Assembly: GCA_937881575.1 (NCBI GenBank)
Contig: CALGEI010000042.1
Coordinates: 1 to 64,000 of the forward strand
Origin: an uncultured Flavobacteriales bacterium
GTDB taxonomy: Bacteria > Bacteroidota > Bacteroidia > Flavobacteriales_D > Sanyastnellaceae
Length of the DNA stretch: 64,000 nt
Reading direction: 5' to 3'
In this document: positions 43,088-52,427 of the stretch, in pieces
Position numbering within the stretch: the stretch's first letter is position 1
Layout of the letters: each line of letters begins with the position of its first letter
Notes under the pieces: model-generated
Seen by the model: the letters and a program-made list of their open reading frames with translations, nothing else
Databases searched by the model: none
Told to the model about the DNA's origin: nothing
Position numbers and translations under genes: made by a program

Positions 43088-43792
43088 TCACTCGGGGCAA
43101 ATCATTTTGAATCCCTTGCCGTGGACATTGATGATTTGGATTGATTCATCGGGTTTGAGGTGTCTGCGCAGCTTGGCAATGTACACATCCATGGAGCGCC
43201 CATTGAAGTAATTGGGATCGCCCCAAATGCTCTTCAAAGCAAACGTCCGTTCAAGCAATTTATTTTTGTGCTTTGCTAAGAGAAAAAGCAACTCATTCTC
43301 TTTTGTCGTCAATCGTTGCTCTCCGCCATTCCTTCGAAGAATTTGTGTGTTATAATCAAATTCGAATGACCCGACAGTCAGGGCTCCAACGGACTCATCA
43401 TTTTCAGGAAGTGCAGCTGAACGGCGCAAGATGGCGTGAATTCGAACCAACAGTTCTTCCATGCTAAATGGTTTGGTCATGTAATCATCCGCGCCCACCT
43501 TGAAACCTTCCAGCGTGTCTTCTTTTGTTGAACGAGCTGTCAGAAAAAGAATCGGCAAATGACGACTTTCTCTCCGGATTTCTTCAGCAACCTCAAAGCC
43601 ATCTTTGCGCGGCATCATCACATCGAGAATGACAAAATCAAAAGCAGATCGATGGAACTCTTTCAATCCTTCTACCCCGTCTTTGGCCCAAATTGCATCA
43701 AAGCCTTTGGCTTTCAAATAATCGTGAAGCAATCTTCCGAGATTTGGGTCGTCCTCGCATAGCAGAATGCTGGGGTTGGGTTTTTGACTCAT
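43088..43792 (-). CDS. OmpR/PhoB-type response regulator
   Basis: 234 residues. Receiver domain with acidic pair E-D-D, phospho-acceptor F-V-I-L-D-V-M-M-P and K in M-T-K-P-F; C-terminal winged helix (L-T-T-K-E-N-E-L-L-F-L-L and M-D-V-Y-I-A-K-L-R-R-H-L). Downstream partner of the histidine kinase (100 bases apart), together a two-component system. Signal unknown. Confidence 0.94.
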   Translation of the reverse strand: MSQKPNPSILLCEDDPNLGRLLHDYLKAKGFDAIWAKDGVEGLKEFHRSAFDFVILDVMMPRKDGFEVAEEIRRESRHLPILFLTARSTKEDTLEGFKVGADDYMTKPFSMEELLVRIHAILRRSAALPENDESVGALTVGSFEFDYNTQILRRNGGEQRLTTKENELLFLLAKHKNKLLERTFALKSIWGDPNYFNGRSMDVYIAKLRRHLKPDESIQIINVHGKGFKMICPE

Positions 43793-43892
43793 GGTGGGGG
43801 TGGATTTGCAGGTTTAAAACAATTCGAAAAACGACAGTCCATTTACAATACACACAGGCTCATGTTTTGGTTGCATCCGAAAAGTCAAGATG

Positions 43893-45215
43893 TTACTGAG
43901 GCAAGAAGAGCACGAATGTGCTTCCCTGTCCGAGTTCACTTTCCACATGGATGCGGCCGTTGTGCCGCTCCACAACGGTTTGCACATAGCTAAGACCAAG
44001 ACCAAACCCTTTGACATCATGAACATTTCCGGTAGGTACACGATACAATCTATCAAAGACCTTGCCTAAATGTTCTTTTGCAATGCCAATGCCATTGTCT
44101 TGAAAACGCAATTCCAAGCCATCTGTTGCCTGAACCGTGCTGATCGTGAGATGGGGGTTGCCCATTGAATACTTCAACGCATTGTCAATCAGATTGAAAA
44201 CAACATTGGTGAAATGAATGCGGTCTGCTTCCATAATGGGATTGGGGGCTTCCAACCGTAACTCGACTTTACCGCCTCGCTTGCGTATTTGGATGGCCAG
44301 GTTCCTCAAAACCTCTTTGATGAGGTCATGCGCATTCAGTGACTGCATGTAAAGCTGCATGTTCCCTGAGTCTGCAAGGCTCGCCTGAAGCACATTTTCG
44401 ACCAATACTGCGAGTCGTTTGTTCTCTTCCTTGATCAGAGCGATGTAGTGCTTTGTTCCATCTGTGTCCTTGATCATATCCGGGTCGCCAAGTGCTTCAG
44501 AGGCCAGTCCAATCGTGCTGATCGGGGTTTTCAACTCATGGGTTAAGTTGTTCATGAGATCGCGACGAATGCGGTCGATTCGCTTGTTCTTGGCGGCACC
44601 AATAACGGCTGAGAAAAAGCCCCAGGCGATGATGGAAAGCATCAAGCCTGTCAAGGCGAATTGCCCCAAAAGAGTGTACAATAAGTGACGCGGCAAAGAG
44701 GGGAAGTGCAGCCGAAGACTGAGTGTTTCAATGGCGGTTTGGAAAAGAGTAATCTCCAAATCGGATCGATAGGAATCGTCCTTTTCCGACAGTCGTATGG
44801 GTTGTCCGTATCGATCAAAAACGGCCATGACCCAAGGGATCTCAATGCCGTGTTTTTGAAGGCTGAGTTCGATTAGACTATCCAACTGAAACGCATCGAA
44901 TCGACGCAACATGCGCACCTCGGCTTCGTCCAATCCTTCTCCAATTGAGGGTCTTCCCGGTTGCACCAAGGAAGCTTTTGCCTGCGCCTGTTCTTCTGAT
45001 ATGGCTTCGAGTTCTAGTTGCAACGTTCCGGTCGTAGGACGGGAAATCATTTCCGCTACTTGACTCAAGCTGTGAAACACGTTGTCTGTAAAAATCTGTT
45101 TTTTCATCTCAATGGACGAGCGCAGCCAAATAATTTGGATTGTACTCATGGAGATAAAGGCCAAAATCATAGCCAATACGAACCAAGGAATGGGGTGTTT
45201 GCGAGCGCGTGCCAT
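43893..45215 (-). CDS. Membrane sensor histidine kinase
   Basis: 440 residues from ATG 45215 (supported by a promoter-like site just upstream). Two membrane helices flank a ~170-residue periplasmic sensor. HisKA motif N-N-L-T-H-E-L-K-T-P with phospho-acceptor His, N box F-N-L-I-D-N-A-L-K-Y, G1 D-N-G-I-G-I and G2 G-F-G-L-G-L. Phosphorylates the neighbouring OmpR-type regulator. Divergent from dnaG. Confidence 0.94.
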   Translation of the reverse strand: MARARKHPIPWFVLAMILAFISMSTIQIIWLRSSIEMKKQIFTDNVFHSLSQVAEMISRPTTGTLQLELEAISEEQAQAKASLVQPGRPSIGEGLDEAEVRMLRRFDAFQLDSLIELSLQKHGIEIPWVMAVFDRYGQPIRLSEKDDSYRSDLEITLFQTAIETLSLRLHFPSLPRHLLYTLLGQFALTGLMLSIIAWGFFSAVIGAAKNKRIDRIRRDLMNNLTHELKTPISTIGLASEALGDPDMIKDTDGTKHYIALIKEENKRLAVLVENVLQASLADSGNMQLYMQSLNAHDLIKEVLRNLAIQIRKRGGKVELRLEAPNPIMEADRIHFTNVVFNLIDNALKYSMGNPHLTISTVQATDGLELRFQDNGIGIAKEHLGKVFDRLYRVPTGNVHDVKGFGLGLSYVQTVVERHNGRIHVESELGQGSTFVLFLPQ

Positions 45216-45226
45216 TGAAGTTGCAG

Positions 45227-45255
45227 TAAAGATAACCCCCAGTGCGGCGGGCCAA
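45227..45255 (-). promoter_or_regulatory. Promoter-like site for the histidine kinase/response regulator unit
   Basis: Minus strand: TTG at 45255-45253, an 18-base spacer, then TATCTTTA (45234-45227), one mismatch from TAnnTTTG. Transcription would begin just before the ATG at 45215, which favours that start over an in-frame ATG at 45269. Confidence 0.45.
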
Positions 45256-45297
45256 GATGTCTTCAACAACCATTAACATCTCATTGAATTTTAAGTA

Positions 45298-45324
45298 AAA
45301 ACGAACGCTAAAACCGTTCGTTTT
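45298..45324. repeat. Perfect 10-bp inverted repeat between divergent dnaG and kinase promoters
   Basis: AAAACGAACG and CGTTCGTTTT separated by CTAAAAC. It lies between the two divergent promoter-like sites, so it is better placed as an operator than as a terminator, though a T-tract on one arm could also form a hairpin. Confidence 0.6.
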
Positions 45325-45367
45325 CACCTGAATTGAGCCATTGAATATTGCAGATGGTCCGGCTTTC

Positions 45368-45394
45368 TTGCTACCTGCGCTATTCTTACATTTG
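45368..45394 (+). promoter_or_regulatory. Promoter-like site for dnaG
   Basis: TTG at 45368-45370, a 16-base spacer and TACATTTG at 45387-45394 (matches TAnnTTTG). The expected transcription start precedes the ATG at 45416, supporting that start over an in-frame ATG at 45341. Confidence 0.5.
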
Positions 45395-45415
45395 AAGTTC
45401 ACTTGTCGAAAAGCC

Positions 45416-47527
45416 ATGATTCCCCCCCACCTCGTAGACCAGGTTATCCAAGCCGTCGTCATTGAAGACGTGGTGGGCGATTATGTGGAACTCAAAAAGT
45501 CGGGCAGTTCGTTTCGTGGGTTGAGTCCATTCACAAATGAAAAGACTCCCTCGTTTTATGTGCTACCCGAAAAGGGCATCTTCAAGTGTTTCTCGAGTGG
45601 AAAAGGGGGGAGTGCAGTGAATTTTTTGATGGAGCTGGAGAAGTATTCCTTCCCCGAAGCCATCAAACAACTGGCCCAGCGCTATGGCATTGAAATTGAG
45701 GAGGAAGAGGTGTCGCCCGAACAGCGCGCTGCGCTGACGGAACGTGAAAGCCTTATTGCACTCAATGCCTGGGCTCAGCAGTGGTTTACCAAGCAGCTGA
45801 ACGAATCAGAGGAGGGACAAGCCATTGCTCTGACCTATTTTCAAAGCCGGGGATTTCGCCCTGACATCCTCAAGAAATTCAATGTGGGCTATTGCCCAGA
45901 TCAATGGGAATCCATGAGTTTGGCCGCTCAAGATGCGGGTTATACGAAGGAACGTTTGCTCGCACTCGGGTTATCCAAAGACAAGGACGGACGGTTGTGG
46001 GATTTTTTCAAAGGTCGGGTCATGTTCCCCATTCGGGATGTGACGGGTCGATTCATCGCCTTTGGCGGGCGAACCCTTCGCAACGACAAACAATCAGCCA
46101 AATATTTTAACAGTCCTGAGAGCATCCTTTATCACAAAAGCGATGTGTTGTTTGGTATTCACCTGGCGAAGCCTGCGATAGCCAAAGAGGACCGGGTGTT
46201 GCTGGTGGAAGGGTACACGGATGTCATGGCCATGCACCAGGCGGGCATTGAGCACGTAGTTTCATCTAGCGGAACGGCTTTGACGGACGGCCAGATAAAA
46301 TTGGTCCGGCGTTACACGAAGAACGTTACGGTGCTTTTCGACGGGGATGCGGCCGGCATTCGAGCCTCCTTGCGCGGGGTGGATTTGCTTTTGGCCGAGG
46401 GAATGAATGTGCAGGTGGTCCTGTTTCCTGATGGCGACGACCCGGATAGTTTCAGTAAGAAAGTGAGTTCCGAGGAGCTAAAGCGTCACATTACCTCAGA
46501 GGCGAAGGATTTTGTTGCGTTCAAAATGGAGCTTCTTTCCCAGGAAGCGGGAGATGATCCTGTGAAGCGGGCCGAAATGATCCACAGTGTGATGGAATCC
46601 ATAGCGGCCATTCCGGATGGGATTCAGCAAGGCGTGTATCTGAAATTAGCCGCTGAAGATTTGGGAATGCCGGAGGCTACGCTGCAACTGGAAATCAATA
46701 AAATCCAGCGACTCAAGCTGGTTCAAGAGCAAAAGGCTGCGAAGCGGGATGCTTTTCGTCAGCGTCAAGCGGGAATCCAAACGGCCCCTCCATCAGGTGT
46801 TCAAATCCCTTCCACTTGGACTGATGACCGGGCGCCAATACCTGCAGATCTCGAGTCGTCCCCTGCGGCCAATGCCGATCAGAGGATGGCCTTGGACCAC
46901 CGCACGGTATTAGAACACGATCTGATTCGCCTTTTGATTCTTTACGGCACAGAAACGTTGTTTGTCGACATTGAATCAGAAGACCAGGAGAACGAAAACC
47001 AGGTGGAAAGCGATGCTGCTGAGCATCCAAAAAAACCAGAGCAGCTGGAGGTGTCTTTTGCAGAATTGATGCTGCATCATTTGGAAGAAACGGAGGTGCC
47101 TATGCAAGATGCGCATTGCCAGAAGATTCTCGCAATTTTTCAGTCGTCCATTGCCGCAGGTCGCGTGCCTTCAAGTTTGGATTTGTTGTCGCAGCCAGAC
47201 ACGTCGGTTCATCAGTTGGTGACAGACTTGAGCTTCATTAAAGACATTGTGAGTGAAAGGTGGGGAGAGGTGCATCAAATTTATCCAGCTCGCGAGGCGG
47301 ACCAACTGCACAAAGCCATGATGGATTCCATGCATCAGCTCAAATTGAACGTCAACAGGCAGGAAATTCAACGCATTCAAGAAGGGCTGATTGCGCTATC
47401 AAAAGAGGTGGATGCAGGGGATGACACGGCGATTCACGGCATGAGGGATTTGCTAGAAAAACGGAAGCAATTGGATGCCCAAAAGCGCGAAATAGCGCGT
47501 TACTTTGGCTCGACAATCCTTCCTTGA
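45416..47527 (+). CDS. dnaG: DNA primase, zinc ligands mostly lost
   Basis: 703 residues from ATG 45416. N-terminal zinc-ribbon-like region (G-L-S-P-F-T-N-E-K-T-P-S-F) where the CxxH pair is S37/T40 and the CxxC pair is C58/S61; only one of four ligands remains. Then the catalytic core: a TOPRIM with V-E-G-Y-T-D-V-M-A-M and F-D-G-D-A-A-G. The C-terminal ~200 residues are a helicase-binding-type domain. Synthesises RNA primers for replication. The rest of the enzyme is intact. Confidence 0.95.
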   Translation: MIPPHLVDQVIQAVVIEDVVGDYVELKKSGSSFRGLSPFTNEKTPSFYVLPEKGIFKCFSSGKGGSAVNFLMELEKYSFPEAIKQLAQRYGIEIEEEEVSPEQRAALTERESLIALNAWAQQWFTKQLNESEEGQAIALTYFQSRGFRPDILKKFNVGYCPDQWESMSLAAQDAGYTKERLLALGLSKDKDGRLWDFFKGRVMFPIRDVTGRFIAFGGRTLRNDKQSAKYFNSPESILYHKSDVLFGIHLAKPAIAKEDRVLLVEGYTDVMAMHQAGIEHVVSSSGTALTDGQIKLVRRYTKNVTVLFDGDAAGIRASLRGVDLLLAEGMNVQVVLFPDGDDPDSFSKKVSSEELKRHITSEAKDFVAFKMELLSQEAGDDPVKRAEMIHSVMESIAAIPDGIQQGVYLKLAAEDLGMPEATLQLEINKIQRLKLVQEQKAAKRDAFRQRQAGIQTAPPSGVQIPSTWTDDRAPIPADLESSPAANADQRMALDHRTVLEHDLIRLLILYGTETLFVDIESEDQENENQVESDAAEHPKKPEQLEVSFAELMLHHLEETEVPMQDAHCQKILAIFQSSIAAGRVPSSLDLLSQPDTSVHQLVTDLSFIKDIVSERWGEVHQIYPAREADQLHKAMMDSMHQLKLNVNRQEIQRIQEGLIALSKEVDAGDDTAIHGMRDLLEKRKQLDAQKREIARYFGSTILP

Positions 47528-47555
47528 ACTTGTGACGGAGCGTTAAGAGAAAACA

Positions 47556-48383
47556 ATGAAAGACTTTATTCAATCGGGCATCCATTGGGGTGATTTTAAC
47601 TTCACACTTGTGGATGTGATGATCATCGTTTTAATTGTGATAGCTGCTCAGTCGCTTATTTGGTTTCTTCGGGTTGTTTTGGGTCGGGTTTTCCGAAAAA
47701 CAAGCATTGAGGAAGGGAAGCAATTCATGATTTTGCGGTTGTTGCGCACCCTCATTTATGCCATTTCTGTGGCCATAGCGTTGGAAACAATCGGAGCGGA
47801 TCTGACCCTGTTGTGGGCGAGTTCGGCAGCCTTGTTGGTGGGCGTCGGTATTGGACTGCAGAACTTCTTCAATGATGTAATTTCAGGATTTGTCTTGTTG
47901 TTTGAGGGAGGTGTTCGGGTCGGCGACGAACTGGAAGTGGATGGGATGCTGGTCAAGGTGGAGCGGATTGATTTGAGGTCAACACGAGTGGTCACGCGTT
48001 ATGGCAACCTGATCGTGATGCCCAACGGACTGATTTCAGGCCAGACCGTTCGAAATTTCAGCCAAGGTGACACGGCGTCCATGCTCGAATTGAAAGTGGG
48101 TGTGGCGTACGGATCTGACGTCAAATCTGTTGAACGCATCCTAGTTGAGTGCGCCAATGCAGAGTCGCTCGTTATTCGCAAGAAGGAAACGGCTGCATTG
48201 TTCCAGGACTTTGGAGCCTCTTCGCTGGACTTCAGTGTCTTCTTTTGGGTCAATCAACCGTGGTCTCGTAGCGTTATCTCGAGCAACATTCGTTTCCGGG
48301 TGGATGAAGCTTTTCGTCGAGAAGGCATTCGCATTCCTTTCCCGCAGCGCGATGTGCACATGATTCCACCAGAGGTAGAATAA
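47556..48383 (+). CDS. Small-conductance mechanosensitive channel (MscS family)
   Basis: 275 residues. Helices at ~20-42 and ~60-85, then the pore helix V-G-V-G-I-G-L-Q-N-F-F-N-D-V-I-S-G-F and the beta domain (V-G-D-E-L-E-V-D-G, V-T-R-Y-G-N-L-I-V-M-P-N-G) of MscS. Releases solutes on hypo-osmotic shock. 28 bases after dnaG. Confidence 0.93.
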   Translation: MKDFIQSGIHWGDFNFTLVDVMIIVLIVIAAQSLIWFLRVVLGRVFRKTSIEEGKQFMILRLLRTLIYAISVAIALETIGADLTLLWASSAALLVGVGIGLQNFFNDVISGFVLLFEGGVRVGDELEVDGMLVKVERIDLRSTRVVTRYGNLIVMPNGLISGQTVRNFSQGDTASMLELKVGVAYGSDVKSVERILVECANAESLVIRKKETAALFQDFGASSLDFSVFFWVNQPWSRSVISSNIRFRVDEAFRREGIRIPFPQRDVHMIPPEVE

Positions 48384-48412
48384 ACACATGAGGCTGGTTT
48401 CGAAAGCGTGAA

Positions 48413-50146
48413 TCAGGCTTCAGATTCGCGCGCGGACCGCAGGTGTAAATTCAACTCGGTCCGGTTTTCCCACCCTCGTGGTTTCCAGGTGTTCTTCACG
48501 AGTGTAAAAGCCAAATCCAAGCGATTCCACTTCTTAAGATTGGAAGCGATATGTCCCATGTTCCATCCAATGGCGTCGATGGATATCGTGCTATTTTCGG
48601 GTTGTCCAATGGTGATCTTCAAATGCTTGCCTTGGCTGCCAATTGTGCGCGGAGCGCGCGTGCATTGTACGTTTTTCAGAATAAAAACCGGCGTGGGGTT
48701 GCCGGGCCCAAACGGTTCCAATTGCTGAAGTTGCCTGAAAGCTTCCAAAGTCAAGTCTTCGAGCAGGACCTCTTGATCACAATGGACCTTGGGCTGAGGA
48801 GGTTCCTGATTCAATTGTTCTTTCACCGCAATTTCCAAGCGGGATTTGAAGGCCTCAAGATTGGCTGTTGGCAAACTCAAGCCAGCCGCCATGGTATGCC
48901 CGCCGAATTGTGTCAGTAAATCAGAGCACTGCTTCAATGCATTGTGAATATCAACCCCATCCACAGAACGTGCGCTTCCAATGAGTTGACCATTCTCCTC
49001 TGACAATACGAAGCTGGGACGGAAGCGCTTCTCAATTAAACGACTGGCAACAATGCCGACGACGCCTCGATGCCAGTTCTCCCCGGAAACAACGGTACAG
49101 AAAGCATGCGGGTCTGACATCTCCAATTGAGCAAAGGCTTGTTCCGTAGTGGCCTCATCCACTTCGCGACGTTTCAAGTTCATTTCCTCAATCTCACGGG
49201 CGACCTCTGTGGCACGTGTTTCACTCTTCTCCATCAACAAATCGACAACGCGCTGAGCGTGATCCATGCGTCCGGCGGCATTGATTCTTGGACCGAGTGT
49301 GAAACTAATGTCCCGTATGCTTTGAGGGGCTTGTTGGATCCCCGCAGCGCGCATCAACGCGAATATGCCTGGCCGTTGACGCTTTTTTAATTGCTTGAGA
49401 CCCTGAGAGGCCATGATTCTATTTTCATCTCTCAGTTCGACCAAATCGGCTCCAATGCTGATAGCGACTAAGTCCAACTCCTCCAAAACACCCCCTTCTG
49501 GAAGGTCCATGGTATGCGCTAAAGCCTGCAGCAACTTGAACGCCACGCCACAGCCTGAAAGCTCCTTAAAAGGATATCCGCAATCGGATCGCTTGGGATT
49601 CAGGACGGCGAATGCCTCAGGCAATTTCGATTCGGGGAGGTGGTGGTCACAAATGATAACATCAATCCCGTTTGATTTGGCTTGTTGCAAGGATTCAAAA
49701 TCCTTGGTCCCACAGTCGAGCGTGATCATCAAGGTAAATCCATTGTCTGAAGCCCACTGCACACCTTCTGAGCTGACACCGTATCCTTCCTCGTAGCGAT
49801 GCGGAATGTACGTTTTGATTTGGGCTCCAACGCCTTCCAAATAACTTGCCATCATGGCCACAGCCGTCGTGCCATCGACATCGTAATCGCCATAAATCAA
49901 AATGCGCTCCTCGTCTTCTATGGCTTCATGCAAGCGATCTACGGCTTTCCGCATGTCCTTCATGAGCAAGGGATGGTGCAGCGCGGTGAACCCAGGATTC
50001 AAAAAGTCAATCACATCTTTTAATTGGCTCAATCCACGTTGTAACAGCAGCGACGCAACCAATCGAGTCAAGCCAGCGTCTTGCATCAGGCGTTCAATTT
50101 CACTCTGTTCAGGTTTGACTTTGACAATCCACTTGCTGTTTTCCAT
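48413..50146 (-). CDS. recJ: Single-stranded-DNA exonuclease RecJ
   Basis: 577 residues from ATG 50146. DHH motifs: Y-G-D-Y-D-V-D-G-T-T, L-D-C-G-T-K, C-D-H-H-L-P-E, and the DHHA1 motif Q-F-G-G-H-T-M-A-A-G-L, followed by an OB-like C-terminal domain. A 5'-3' exonuclease in repair and recombination. Convergent with the MscS gene, divergent from the Cys-repeat lipoprotein gene. Confidence 0.95.
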   Translation of the reverse strand: MENSKWIVKVKPEQSEIERLMQDAGLTRLVASLLLQRGLSQLKDVIDFLNPGFTALHHPLLMKDMRKAVDRLHEAIEDEERILIYGDYDVDGTTAVAMMASYLEGVGAQIKTYIPHRYEEGYGVSSEGVQWASDNGFTLMITLDCGTKDFESLQQAKSNGIDVIICDHHLPESKLPEAFAVLNPKRSDCGYPFKELSGCGVAFKLLQALAHTMDLPEGGVLEELDLVAISIGADLVELRDENRIMASQGLKQLKKRQRPGIFALMRAAGIQQAPQSIRDISFTLGPRINAAGRMDHAQRVVDLLMEKSETRATEVAREIEEMNLKRREVDEATTEQAFAQLEMSDPHAFCTVVSGENWHRGVVGIVASRLIEKRFRPSFVLSEENGQLIGSARSVDGVDIHNALKQCSDLLTQFGGHTMAAGLSLPTANLEAFKSRLEIAVKEQLNQEPPQPKVHCDQEVLLEDLTLEAFRQLQQLEPFGPGNPTPVFILKNVQCTRAPRTIGSQGKHLKITIGQPENSTISIDAIGWNMGHIASNLKKWNRLDLAFTLVKNTWKPRGWENRTELNLHLRSARESEA

Positions 50147-50226
50147 TGATTTGTAGAGCCAAGTTGGATGAAAAGGATGCGGAGTTGACGCCTTCAACTT
50201 ATCTTGGCCATGCCTAATTTAGGACA

Positions 50227-51261
50227 ATGAAATTGCAAACGCCTTCATTCAATCGATTCCTGATGCCACAACTTCGTTCCATCACCCTGCTTTTCTCCCT
50301 GTTTTTCTTGACCGCAGTGTTGAGCTCTTGCTTAAACGATGACAATAAAATACCAGAAAACTGCTATGATGGCATTTTGAATAATGGTGAAGAATTGGTG
50401 GATTGTGGGGGCTCTATTTGCCCTCCATGTGATCCATGCGAAAATGGACAGTACGACGTTTTGCTCGGAGAGCAGTGGGTCGATTGTGGTGGTGGATGTG
50501 ATCCATGTGACCCGAGTTTCAATGGTCAACTGGATCCAGGAGAGGATGGAATAGACTGCGGTGGTTCAACGGGCGTTGCCTGTGGCGAGCTATGTGATGA
50601 TGGTCTGCTCAATGGCTATGAGGCAGCAGTTGATTGTGGCGACGGCTGTGAAGACGCCTGCCCAACCTGTTGCGATGGCATTATGAATGGGGATGAGGTG
50701 GCTGTGGACTGCGGAGGCAATTACCTCAACGGTCTCTTTGTTGCTTGCAATGACGGGACTCCGCTTGATCAATGTCCGACCTGCCCTCCAGGGGTGAATT
50801 GTGGAAATGGACTCTTGGATGGCGATGAGCAATACATCGACTGCGGTGGAGATTTTTGCCCTGAATGCATGGCCATGATGACATGGAAAGTCAATGGAAC
50901 GACCATGTTGGCAGAAGGCCCACTAGTTGTAGGAACCCTGACAGGAGGATCCATCGTGATTTTGGCAACACCACTGTCAGGTGGAGAGATGGGCTTGTTC
51001 TTGGACGAGCCAGCACTTGGATGGCAAAACGGAATTACCATACAGTGCAATCCGACTTCCATGCCAACAGCCGCAGCTTACACGGATTTGGCCGGGAGCT
51101 CTTACGCCACCTCATTTGGAGGTGGGGTCACGGTGGACATCACTTACGTTGATACCAATCCGGGAGGAATCGTCGTGGGAACCTTTATGGGAACCGTGGT
51201 CGATGGAACAGGTGCCAGTGTGAACTTGGCCCAAGGAACCTTCCTGGTTCCATTGCCATAA
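50227..51261 (+). CDS. Lipoprotein with six Cys-rich N-G-x-E-x-x-V-D-C-G-G repeats
   Basis: 344 residues. Lipobox A-V-L-S-S-C after a hydrophobic signal; ATG at 50263 is an alternative start. Residues ~45-220 are six ~25-residue repeats with the pattern C-x-[DN]-G-x2-x-[ND]-G-x-E-x2-V-D-C-G-G-x-C-x2-C, the third and fifth less regular. Such repeats occur in secreted proteins of several phyla, including Myxococcota. The C-terminal ~120 residues are a beta-rich domain (M-T-W-K-V-N-G-T-T-M, ending G-T-F-L-V-P-L-P). Disulfide-rich surface lipoprotein; ligand unknown. Confidence 0.88.
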   Translation: MKLQTPSFNRFLMPQLRSITLLFSLFFLTAVLSSCLNDDNKIPENCYDGILNNGEELVDCGGSICPPCDPCENGQYDVLLGEQWVDCGGGCDPCDPSFNGQLDPGEDGIDCGGSTGVACGELCDDGLLNGYEAAVDCGDGCEDACPTCCDGIMNGDEVAVDCGGNYLNGLFVACNDGTPLDQCPTCPPGVNCGNGLLDGDEQYIDCGGDFCPECMAMMTWKVNGTTMLAEGPLVVGTLTGGSIVILATPLSGGEMGLFLDEPALGWQNGITIQCNPTSMPTAAAYTDLAGSSYATSFGGGVTVDITYVDTNPGGIVVGTFMGTVVDGTGASVNLAQGTFLVPLP

Positions 51262-51316
51262 AGCTTGGTTTGCGCCTTGAGGTGCAACCGAACAGATTAT
51301 TCCTTCAGACTCATTT

Positions 51317-52291
51317 TTATTCCGGCAATCGGATGAGGTCAAACAACGGATCCAAATTTGGAGCGATGATGATTTCAATGCGACGATTCCGGGCCTTATC
51401 CTCGTCATCCACAGGGTGGTATTCACTTCGTCCTGAAGCGGCCAATGCGGTTGGGCTGACTCCTGATTGCGTCAAGATGTCGATTACGGCCGTGGAACGC
51501 AATACACTCAATTCCCAGTTGTTTCTTGGTATGGAAGGTGACGTGAGTTGATCGGTGTCTGTATGGCCCTCTACAATGATCTCCAGTTGGTTTTGGGTAC
51601 TGATAACGGCTGCCAAGTCGCGCAGCGCTTGTTGGCCATCTGGATTGATCCGTGTGCTGCCAGAAGGGAAGAGGAGTTGAGCTTCCAGGCTCACGTACAC
51701 TTTACCATTGCGCTGTTCTACACTCAGCCCTCGATTGGTAAATCCCAGGAGTGCCTCGGCCAATTGACTACGAAGAGCCTCTGCAGCGGCGTCTCGTGCA
51801 GCAAGCAAACCCTCCAGTTCTCCCACGCGCTTTGAACGATCAGCCAACTCTAGTTGTCGTTGCTCCAAATCTCGGCTGAGCGCGTTGAGCGCATCTTCTT
51901 GGCTTTGAAGCTCTTGTCGTACACGACTTAAATCCTCAAGTAGTTTCCTGTTTTCCCCATTAATGGCCGCCATTTTCGAAGAGCTTTCCGAGGTCATGAC
52001 ATCATTCAATTCTTGCAAGCGATCAATGTCTTTGAGCAATCGTGAAATCTGCCGACCCAATTTCGTGGTATCTGCAGCCAGTTCTCGCTGTGCCGCGGCC
52101 ATCACCTCCAATTGACCACTCAGCTCGCGGCGTTCAATTTCGTTGTCTTGTCCCGATAACGTAAGCTGTTGATTCTGGCGTTCAATCGCATCAAAATCTG
52201 ACTGCAATGCGTCAAATTGTTTCATGGAAACGCATCCTGTGAAAGCGCACAGGATGACAACAACAAGAAGGGGCAGGTAAAAAGGGCGCAT
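51317..52291 (-). CDS. OmpA-family lipoprotein with coiled coil
   Basis: 324 residues. Lipobox A-F-T-G-C; coiled coil (~30-180, heptads with R-Q-N-Q-Q-L, S-R-L-L-K-D-I-D-R-L); C-terminal OmpA-like peptidoglycan-binding domain (L-L-F-P-S-G-S-T-R-I-N, V-E-G-H-T-D-T-D, R-N-R-R-I-E-I-I). Tethers the outer membrane to the wall, like Pal. No pal/tol neighbours. Confidence 0.92.
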   Translation of the reverse strand: MRPFYLPLLVVVILCAFTGCVSMKQFDALQSDFDAIERQNQQLTLSGQDNEIERRELSGQLEVMAAAQRELAADTTKLGRQISRLLKDIDRLQELNDVMTSESSSKMAAINGENRKLLEDLSRVRQELQSQEDALNALSRDLEQRQLELADRSKRVGELEGLLAARDAAAEALRSQLAEALLGFTNRGLSVEQRNGKVYVSLEAQLLFPSGSTRINPDGQQALRDLAAVISTQNQLEIIVEGHTDTDQLTSPSIPRNNWELSVLRSTAVIDILTQSGVSPTALAASGRSEYHPVDDEDKARNRRIEIIIAPNLDPLFDLIRLPE

Positions 52292-52380
52292 GACGGGGTA
52301 TAGAAAGGTAGAACCCCCGAATTTCAGGTCGCAGTGAATAAGTTTCTTGCGGAATGAACAATTTTCTTAAGATCAAGTTG

Positions 52381-52411
52381 TTGATATTGTGTAATTCTTA
52401 CACTAGATTTG
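52381..52411 (+). promoter_or_regulatory. Bacteroidota-type promoter ahead of a small ORF
   Basis: TTG at 52381-52383, 20-base spacer, TAGATTTG at 52404-52411 (full match to TAnnTTTG). Places transcription a few bases before the ATG at 52428. Confidence 0.6.
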
Positions 52412-52427
52412 AAAATATCATCACGAT

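Noticed and set aside
50280-50900. Minus-strand frames opposite the Cys-rich repeats
   Set aside because: Repeated Ile/Thr-rich translations are the mirror of the D-C-G-G repeats, not genes.
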